This document shows, piece by piece, positions 56,940 through 64,000 of a stretch of DNA of 64,000 bases (positions within the stretch are counted from its first letter, which is position 1; each line of letters starts with the position of its first letter). The stretch is from Linnemannia hyalina. Taxonomy: Eukaryota; Mortierellomycota; Mortierellomycetes; Mortierellales; Mortierellaceae. Under the pieces are notes generated by a model. That model saw only the letters and a program-made list of their open reading frames with translations, was not told the DNA's origin and did no database searches. A program made the position numbers and the translations under genes. The stretch is taken from the NCBI GenBank assembly GCA_019671135.1, contig JAHRHY010000006.1, forward strand, positions 1,116,001 through 1,180,000, read 5' to 3'.

Positions 56940-58841
56940 ATGAAGGTCTCATCACGGCCAGTCTCCTTCCTGGGCCTCTCCCTCGCAACAGCCCTCACCC
57001 TCCTCTCCTTCTCCCTCTCATCCTCCTCCTCCTCTTCCATCTCTGGAGTCTATGCCCTCCCAGTCCGCTCCTCACAACCTCTCCACTCTCTCTCTCAATC
57101 ACAACCTTCTCGGAAACAACATACCCAAGTACGACGCAGATCGACAAAAGACGCACTTGCCCCTTCTAACAGCAACAAGAAACGGAAAAGCTCCCCGCCA
57201 GCACAATCCAAGACACAGCAACAGCAAAAACAAAATAAGAAGAGACCCGGTACCAGTTACAGTAAAAACACCAACGCCAAGAGACAGCAACAAAAGCAAA
57301 AGAAGCAAAGGTCGTTGGTCAGAGTAAAGGCGGCCGCTGCCGAGGAACAGCGCCAGGAAAGAAGGGGACGACCTGCACCTGCACCTGCACATCCTCCTCG
57401 TTCTCCACCACCTCGTTCTTTATCTCCAGTTGACGGCCTGCTCTCAATAAAATCAACTTCGCCCACCTCCACCTCCACAACTACCTCACCCACCACCATC
57501 GAGTTCAACAAACCCCTACTCATCGTCCCCCCACCCCGCTCAGTCTGGCATGCAGGCTCCGTTCAACTCGTCAAATGGTCCAAAACCTACGCTCGCCAGC
57601 TCCCCAAGGACACCACCGTCGACATTATCCTGGCCGACGCCAAAACAAACAAAAAGATTGTTTCCCTTAAAAGGTTTATTCCCTTCCGAAAGGGCTCTGC
57701 TCAGGTCTGGGTCCCCTCCAAGATCCCCGACAATGAGGATGCGTCGGCGTCGTATGTGCTCGTGCTGGATCTTTTTCACGGGAAAAGTCAGAAGGCTGTT
57801 ACTGTAGAGTCTGCCAAGGCCTCCGCTGCTACTGCTGCGTCTTCTTTGGCAGCGTTGTTGTCAACTTCGTCATCGGAAAAGGACAGGCCAGCCTCGACCT
57901 CCAGGACATCAACAACAACGGAATCAGGTGGTGCAGGAGCAGAAAGAGCAGCAGACGTTCCCGAGACGATTACAGGAGGATCCTCCGCTAGCTTAAAAAA
58001 GAGCCTCCCATCTGTTCTCCGTCGATCTGACATCAACATTTACAAGCGCGCTATCCCCTCTCCCCCTTCCTCTTCCTCTGTGACAGCGCCAACCTCCGCA
58101 ACGGCCACTCGGGAAAACCTTCGGATCACACCACCAGCACTTCTTGCAGACGGCGCACGGGCAGATGTACCACCATCGCAGCCCTACATCGGCCATCATC
58201 ATAATGATGACCTCGACACCTTCGACCCCGATACCATCAACAGAGCATCCTACTACAACTTTGACAACTACCTGCGGCAAGAATTCCCCAACGTCATCCA
58301 ACCCATCGAACTCGAGCACTCCTTCGGCGTCCATCAGAAAGTGTACAGCAGAGCGCCTTACACCCTCGAATGGAAGATCCCTACTCGCGCCGCAGAACTC
58401 TTAGAATATACTGCTACCAGGCTCCGGCTCCTGGCCAACAAAGACATCGACTGGTCTCAACACCAATCCATCAAGGATAACAATATTACCTACCAGGCGA
58501 AACTCCACGTCGAACTCATCCGTGATGGTGGGCCCGGTCCTGGAGCCATCGAATCGGTCGCGGTCCTGGCCAGAAACGTCCTCGCAGAGACGAAGTTTCA
58601 GTACTTGCAGATCTACGATCATGTCGAGCCGGCGTTTTATCGACTCCGGGTCCAGATGCTTGTCGTCGAGGTAGACGATACTCCTGCCGGTCGACGGTCG
58701 AGAAAGAATAGTGCGACGGATAATGGAGGCGAGATGGAGGATCCGATGCTGGACGGCTGGGATTTCGCGAAGGGAGCTCAAATCATCGATCGCTACGAGT
58801 CCATCACCCGCAAGTTCTGGGTCTCTGCCGGCGCCCTATAA
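56940..58841 (+). CDS. Secreted protein with Kre9/Knh1-like domain (633 aa)
   Basis: A single exon. The reading frame is open 423 nt further upstream, but that part is CT-rich leader; the ATG at 56940 starts a signal peptide (MKVSSRPVSFLGLSLATALT..., cleavage near YALP at about 39), so it is chosen. After a basic Gln/Lys-rich region (50-140) comes a beta domain at about 190-280: PLLIVPPPRSVWHAGSVQLV followed by TTVDIILADAKTNKKIVSLK and SASYVLVLDLF. This matches the pattern (aGs...i.W) of Kre9/Knh1-type secreted proteins linked to cell-wall beta-1,6-glucan. A second region at about 455-570 (YSRAPYTLEWKIPTRA, FQYLQIYDHVEPAFYRLRVQ) looks similarly beta-rich. The C-terminus has no GPI or membrane segment. 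Exact role unknown. Confidence 0.75.
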   Translation: MKVSSRPVSFLGLSLATALTLLSFSLSSSSSSSISGVYALPVRSSQPLHSLSQSQPSRKQHTQVRRRSTKDALAPSNSNKKRKSSPPAQSKTQQQQKQNKKRPGTSYSKNTNAKRQQQKQKKQRSLVRVKAAAAEEQRQERRGRPAPAPAHPPRSPPPRSLSPVDGLLSIKSTSPTSTSTTTSPTTIEFNKPLLIVPPPRSVWHAGSVQLVKWSKTYARQLPKDTTVDIILADAKTNKKIVSLKRFIPFRKGSAQVWVPSKIPDNEDASASYVLVLDLFHGKSQKAVTVESAKASAATAASSLAALLSTSSSEKDRPASTSRTSTTTESGGAGAERAADVPETITGGSSASLKKSLPSVLRRSDINIYKRAIPSPPSSSSVTAPTSATATRENLRITPPALLADGARADVPPSQPYIGHHHNDDLDTFDPDTINRASYYNFDNYLRQEFPNVIQPIELEHSFGVHQKVYSRAPYTLEWKIPTRAAELLEYTATRLRLLANKDIDWSQHQSIKDNNITYQAKLHVELIRDGGPGPGAIESVAVLARNVLAETKFQYLQIYDHVEPAFYRLRVQMLVVEVDDTPAGRRSRKNSATDNGGEMEDPMLDGWDFAKGAQIIDRYESITRKFWVSAGAL

Positions 58842-59490
58842 GAAAATACCTTTTCTTACACACACATGCACATTCATACACTATTGCGATCTTTTGGTCG
58901 CCCGCTCAATACCTTCCTTCCCCATCGTCATCGTCCTGTAGTTATTTTAGACATGCATTGTACTTTATCTCCCCCTCAAAAAAAAAAGCATTGTTTTTTC
59001 TCCCAGCCATCGTAAACATCCTTCTTCCGCTGGCACGACCGTGTTTTTTTTCTTTTTTTTTTTTTTTTTTTTTTTTTTCTTTTCTTCCCGAGAAGTGAAA
59101 GGGTCAAAAATTTTAAACCAATCGTACATTTCCGTCATGGGAGTGGTGATGGTCCAAAAAAAGCTAGCGCGGAAATGGATTGGTATTTTATTAGGTGATC
59201 CTATTGGTTCAACACCAGCGAAAGACACAACCATGAAAGAGAGGACGCAAGAGTAAAGAAAAAAGACAAAAGCAACGAAGATGAAAGTGGTGAAAGGTGA
59301 TCATTGGGATGCAGAGGGTGATACTAAAGAAGGATGCAATATCGGGTATTCAAAAAGATGATGGAGGAGAGAGGGGTGAGAGAGGTGAGAGCTAATATGA
59401 TACAAAACAACAAAGAAAATAAACAAAAGAAATATCCCAATGATTCATCATTGCAAACTGCAGAAGATCCTGCTCGATCGCCAAGGTTTT
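58842..59490. other. Convergent spacer with long T tract
   Basis: 649 nt between the Kre9-like gene and the minus-strand coiled-coil gene. It contains a nearly pure T run (59043-59085) and otherwise A/T-rich 3' flanks. No gene is seen. Confidence 0.5.
59043..59085. repeat. Long poly(T) tract
   Basis: About 40 nt of T interrupted only by single C residues. On the minus strand it is poly(A), about 400 nt after the stop at 59491. It may be a slippage tract or a relic of a retroposed poly(A) tail; no duplicated flank is visible. Confidence 0.8.
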
Positions 59491-62400
59491 TCAAAGTTTC
59501 CTGAGCAGACGCCGGGCACCATCGGATATAAAGGCAAGGGCAACGCCAGTGACTGCATGGGCAACAATCTTCTTGGCTGGTCCATATACAATCGCAGAGG
59601 GGGACATCAGTCCATTGGTCGACGACGTCACGCCCGCCACCAGATCCTCCACCAGCGCCTCGGGCACTTTCTGTGTAAGCGCCTTGACTTCTCGCATTCG
59701 CCGTCCGTCCCTCCTGACCTTTGCATAGAGCTCTTTGGCCTGTGATCCGGCGGTATCGCGCTGTCCATAGATAAACATCAGCCACTCACTCATGTTCTTG
59801 GGTTTGACTCCGAACCACGACAATGTCGCCTGGCTGGCTTTGAGGACGACCCAGATGATAATAATAATCTCGACCGACCCTGTAATGACGTGCATGATCC
59901 GTGTCCGAAGCCACGTCTGTTGCCAAAGGTCGTACAGCTGCAGGACGACGCCGCGGGAACTGTTGGATCCAACGCTAACACTCCGGTGGGTATATTGTCG
60001 CAACACTGCTTGCTGTGGTTCCGGTTCCTGGCGTGGCTGGAGTTTTTGCTGCTGCTTGTCTTGCTGGTTCTTGGTGGATGATGATGAAGATCTCGTGGGT
60101 CGGTGGAGTGGTCGTGGTGAAGATTCCCAGTCCCGATTGCGAGTTCCTTCAATGTCGGCGTTCAGGAATTGCACCTGGCACTTCTTCTTGAGCCGTTCCG
60201 TGTTCTTGGATGAGCGGAGAATGCCTTGGAGGGGTCGAGTAGGGGTCGTGGGTGTTGTTGGTGTGCTTGGTATACTTGGTGTTGTAGGTGTGGAAGGTGT
60301 CGAAGGCCGAGAGGATTGGGTCGAGGAGGAAAGGCGATGTCTTGACCGTCGTAATAAATCAAAGCTGCTGGCTTCCGAGTCGTCCGAGTCTGTTGACAAA
60401 AGGCGGCCGTCCAGTTCCAGAGTCAACCTGTGGCACGACTTGCGGTATCTGTCATGTTGCTCCTCATGCTTTTGCTTCCAGAGCATTCTCGACACCTCGT
60501 CCGTGCTTGCGTACAACGGCTTGGGTCCGTACGTTGTGAAATCATGGATGTCCTGGTTCTCGGTCTGGACTGGTTTGAGGAGGGTTGTAGAGTTCCTGGG
60601 CGAGCTGCGACATGCAAGCGGGCTATCCTGTGTACTGTCGTATCCTGGTGCAATCCGAAAGGGTAGATTTGGGGTGCTGCTTCGTGAACTAGATGGTGGT
60701 GATGTTGCTGCTAGGCAATGACAGGTAGCGCCTTCCTCTCCGGGGCTGGGACAGGTGTGCTTTATCGTCGAGTTCTTTTGGAGAGCCGATTGTGCATCAT
60801 CGATGAGTGCCTGGAGGGCGATACAGATCCTGTTGTAAACGTTGTTGAGGTCGTCGTCGCTCACACTACCTCCTTTTGACGACTGAAGTAATGGGTGGGT
60901 GCCGTCGGAGTTTTCAGCTGCCGCAAGGTTCTCTTCGGCACTACAAAAAAATCCGTGCGAGAGTTTTGGTAAGGGTAGGGCGAGCATAGAGGAGAGATGA
61001 AAGTGTGTTTATAGATGTGGAGAAGGAGAGTGAGATGGAGATGGAAGGAAGGAAGAGAGGAAGATAAAAAAGCAGTAGAGGACAGTGGAGAGCGCATCAT
61101 GTTAGAGTGTTGTAGCCACAGTGTAAACGTGCGTTGACCAATGCCAAGCCAGGTGGAGGGAAGAAGGATGTGCGCAGATAATTAATTTGTGAATATTTTC
61201 ACAAGGAGAGCCATCGTTGTCGGTTGTCGTGCATCTGCTGCAGACCCTTCCTCGGCTGGCAAACATTGCACGAAATCAAAGAGCGAGCAAGACAGGATAA
61301 GCCAAAGGGTATGCACAGTCGCACAAAGCATCTCCCCAGCCAATTTCATATTAAAGTCAATTCGCGATTTGTCATGGCCAACCCATATTTTAGCCAGCTG
61401 TCCAAACCATACCCACTCCAAAGTGAGCAACCGATCACATAAACACCCACAAACGCAACACAGGCACTGTCTGATTACGCGCAATAACGCCTGTCGCTGT
61501 TGTTGTCCAATGCGCCCGTTGTCGTCGTCCAGTTTGCGCTCCACAAGTAAACACAGAAAAAGCCCCGTGGAACACACATGTCCCTTCAACCTTGGCAGTT
61601 GAGCCGCAGCATTCGCCTGGCCATCCTCATCGGTCCCCCTAACGCCTTTTTCCCCATCTTGTTCATCTTCCTTTCCTCCCCTTTCTTCCTACTCAGCAGG
61701 TCGCTGTTGTGTTCAAGGTGCAAAGCAGGACTTACTCGGCAAGAAGCATTTTGAGCTCTTCGACAATGTGCCTGTTGGAATGCTCGGCCCTATTATCATC
61801 GGAGAGACATGCTATAGGTGAGCCTTCCTTTCTTATCTTGTTTGTTCTTGTTCATGTTCTTGTTCTTGTGTGCATAGTTTCAGCCATCAATTACTATCAT
61901 CCCTCTCAGATGATCGGGAAGTAACCCTTTATACTTACAAGTTCAACTTGGTCTCGAGCTCGGAAACTGTAGCCCGTGTGCCCTTTACTTCCGACTGGAG
62001 TTGCTGAACCAAATGCTCAAGAACATCACCCTGGCATACACAAATATAAAATATAGCCAGGTGTTAGTCATCGCGGTAATACAGAAGTACAGAAAATGAG
62101 ATATTGGGTGCTGTTGTAAGCAAGTGATTACAATCTTGAGGTGGAAGGAATGAGAACATGTACAGAGGTAGGAGAAGAAGAACAGGAAAGAAATAAAAAG
62201 GTACAACGGAGAAAAGGGAGGAGGAGAAAGACGGACAAAGAATGACTGAGAGGGTGTGGATCTGGCAGCACATTACTGTAGGACACGAGAGCACTCGCAA
62301 AGGGGAAAGGGAATAAAGAGGAATATGGAGAAGAACATGGGGAGTGGGGCGAGAAGGTGAGTGCGTGTCTGGAATGGTCCGATATGACATATAGGAACCC

Positions 62401-62917
62401 TCTTTTCTCCAAGTATTATTAATAGTCGACGTACCTCGTCCCCATCTCCAAAGTCAGAATCCGTCATATAGATCACCGTCGTGATGGGCGTGTCGGCGTC
62501 GGCAAGGGTTGATGAAGACTGATTCATAGGCGAGTCGATGCCCAGTTGACTCCAGGCCGTGCGCTGGCTGTCAGTCTCGCCATCATCGTCGCCCTCTGCC
62601 TGAGCCTCCTCGTCCGCTGGACCTTTTCTCTGTTCCTCTGGGCCGTGCTCCTGTGTCTTTTGTTGGCGTTGGCGTTGCTGCAGCTGCTGCAGTAGCATCT
62701 GGGACTGATAAAAGACTTGTTTGTGGCCCTGGAAAAAGTCTTCCAGAGAGGTGGTATCGTTGTCTGTCAGGGATATGTTTGGCTGTTTTTGCTGTTCCTG
62801 TTGTTGTTGTTGTTGTTGTTGTTGTTGGTGCTGTTGCTGTAGAGTGTCGTGGTTGTCGTAAAAGTCCTGCTTGTGCGGCCGATGCTGCCACGGGTTGAGC
62901 ACATGCTGTGACTCCAT
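59491..62917 (-). CDS. Poly-Gln, coiled-coil, membrane-anchored protein (692 aa, unrecognised)
   Basis: Four exons (62917-62435, 62030-61939, 61789-61736, 60940-59491) join in phase. The third intron is about 795 nt, much longer than any other in the window. The N-terminus has a poly-Gln tract (about 30-45) followed by Q/R-rich helix. Exons 2 and 3 encode a heptad-like coiled coil (LEHLVQQLQSEVKGTRATV, SNRHIVEELKMLLAE). A Ser/Thr/Pro-rich middle contains TPSTPTTPSIPSTPTTPTTP. A hydrophobic segment at about 565-588 (GSVEIIIIIWVVLKA) is followed by a basic, probably helical C-terminal region ending ISDGARRLLRKL. The layout suggests a cytosolic coiled coil tethered to an organelle membrane. I do not recognise the family. 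The ATG at 62917 is the first in frame. Confidence 0.75.
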
Positions 62918-63781
62918 CGGGTGCAATATTTTGGATATTGTGAGTGGAGTGAATGAAGAGGAGAAGGGTGTGTGTGTGTGCGAATGTATGTGTGTGAGAA
63001 GGAGGATACGAGTTGGTTGTGTTGGTGTTGTGTGATGTGATGTTGCCTTGAGTGGAGTGTGAGTAAGTCGGTTGAAGAGTTAGCGTGTATGGAGGAGGAG
63101 AGAGTAGAATAAGTAGGGGGTGAATGTGGATGTGGATTGACAATAGGGGAGGAGAGGGAAAGGGTAGGAAGGGATCAATGGAGGGACGGAGGAAAAAAAT
63201 GACTGCAGACAACAACAAAATAACACAGGAGAGGTTGGAGTGAGCATGTCATTTTAATATCTGCGCTTCTTCATTCAACCGATCGACTGCCATGACCTGG
63301 ACAAGAGGAAGTGGTGCGTGCGGGTATCAGGGCTGACCTTTTGATTGTTACCATCTTCTACTGTCCTCATATCAATGCTTGGACCACCTTCGTTCATCAT
63401 CCATCAAGGGGCCCCTTCTCTCCAAGAACGGACGCCACCAAAAAACCCTCAGGCCCCTCATTTTGAGTCATTTGCTCTCCCCTATTGGTCCAGTTCCTGT
63501 TCCTGCACCTTTCCTTTGACTCTTTCCTGCGGCTGGAAGGCAGCTTGCTTGCTTGCTTTTCAATGCTGACAAAAAGGGCCATCTACATCCGCGGCTTATA
63601 CTTTGAGGTGCTTCTGGACGCTTCTGTCTCACCAGTGTGTTGTAAGCAACCAAGCAGACCAGAAGCAGACCTGTGGAGACTGAGCCTTTTTTCAAGTGGC
63701 CTCAAACATAAATCACAGGGGACCTGGAATCACTTCCAAAATGTGACTTCTTTCTGAACGACGTACGCGTCCGCTCCGCCC
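62918..63781. other. Divergent promoter region
   Basis: About 860 nt between the minus-strand coiled-coil gene and the plus-strand gene at 63860. The first 300 nt are GT-rich on plus with TGTGTG runs (62970-62995); the rest is mixed. No gene is supported. Confidence 0.45.
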
Positions 63782-63789
63782 TATAAAAG
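63782..63789 (+). promoter_or_regulatory. TATA box of the gene leaving the window
   Basis: TATAAAAG lies 78 nt upstream of the ATG at 63860, followed by a C/A-rich unstructured leader. Confidence 0.65.
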
Positions 63790-63859
63790 AAGGCGATCGC
63801 TCATCGAGTTCCATCAAAACCTCTTTTCAACCAACCCCATCACCCACATCATATACATC

Positions 63860-64000
63860 ATGGCCGATAGCAGCAGCAGCAGCCACCCCAAGGGAAAGCT
63901 TGTGTAAGTCAATTCAAAAAGCCATTACACCAACAACACTAACAACCACAACAAGAACAAATTGGTCAGTCTCATCACACATTCGGAAGTAGAAAACTAA
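63860..64000 (+). CDS. Partial gene: first exon only
   Basis: The ATG at 63860 starts MADSSSSSHPKGKL and the exon ends at 63903 before GTAAGT; the rest of the window (63904-64000) is intron. The TATA box and the C-rich leader indicate a well-expressed gene, but 14 residues are too few for identification. Confidence 0.6.

Noticed and set aside
59792..60721. 309-codon open frame on plus
   Set aside because: It lies fully antisense to the last exon of the coiled-coil gene; its Arg/Trp/Cys-rich composition mirrors the Ser/Pro-rich coding strand and it has no domain.
62583..63218. 211-codon frame on minus upstream of the coiled-coil gene
   Set aside because: It overlaps the first exon in another frame and consists of Thr/His/Pro low complexity from the GT-rich promoter.
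1..64000. CRISPR arrays, insertion sequences, prophage or viral genes
   Set aside because: No spaced direct repeats, transposase, integrase or capsid-like coding sequence is seen; the window is ordinary fungal nuclear DNA.

Overview
This window is nuclear DNA of a filamentous fungus. Most genes are split by many short GT-AG introns of roughly 60-240 nt, branch sites of CTAAC type are visible, coding exons favour C or G at third positions, and untranslated flanks are rich in CT/GA and A/T tracts. The proteins (GOLD-PH oxysterol-binding protein, Bqt4, PROPPIN Atg18, secreted ML-domain and DUF3712-like proteins, poly-Q/poly-N proteins) fit an early-diverging fungus, most likely Mortierellomycotina. 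That placement is inferred from style and families, not from a search. I see no bacterial, viral, CRISPR or intact transposon sequence.

Left part (1-31 kb): a small secreted protein (139-983), tRNA-Gln(CUG) (2290-2361, minus), an ABCC/MRP transporter (2943-8237, minus), an Osh3-type oxysterol-binding protein (10483-14890, plus) converging on an Xaa-Pro aminopeptidase (14987-17023, minus), an unrecognised 831-aa protein (18223-20820, minus), a long-chain acyl-CoA synthetase (21223-23690, minus), Atg18 (26101-28063, plus) converging on a secreted DUF3712-like protein (28263-30251, minus).

Right part (32-64 kb): DEAD-box helicase Dbp8/DDX49 (32146-34119, plus) converging on Tom22 (34553-35085, minus), which is divergent from a 985-aa MBIP-like protein (35656-39236, plus). 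This is followed by a Bqt4 homologue with a 17-nt microexon (39685-41350, plus). A 7.2-kb stretch without convincing genes (41351-48573) leads to a secreted ML/NPC2-type protein (48574-49153). Then come a 92-aa membrane protein (50716-50994), a Dcn1 neddylation ligase with an N-myristoylation motif (51382-53390, minus), a 67-aa basic protein (54019-54222, minus), a secreted protein with a Kre9-like domain (56940-58841), a poly-Q, coiled-coil, membrane-anchored protein (59491-62917, minus) and the first exon of a TATA-driven gene that leaves the window (63860 onward).

There is no operon-like unit. Several neighbours deal with lipids and membranes (ABCC transporter, ORP, acyl-CoA synthetase, Atg18, ML protein, Bqt4, Tom22), but I take this as ordinary neighbourhood composition, not a cluster. 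Exon structures were derived by hand: every junction was checked for GT/GC-AG ends, reading phase and protein continuity.
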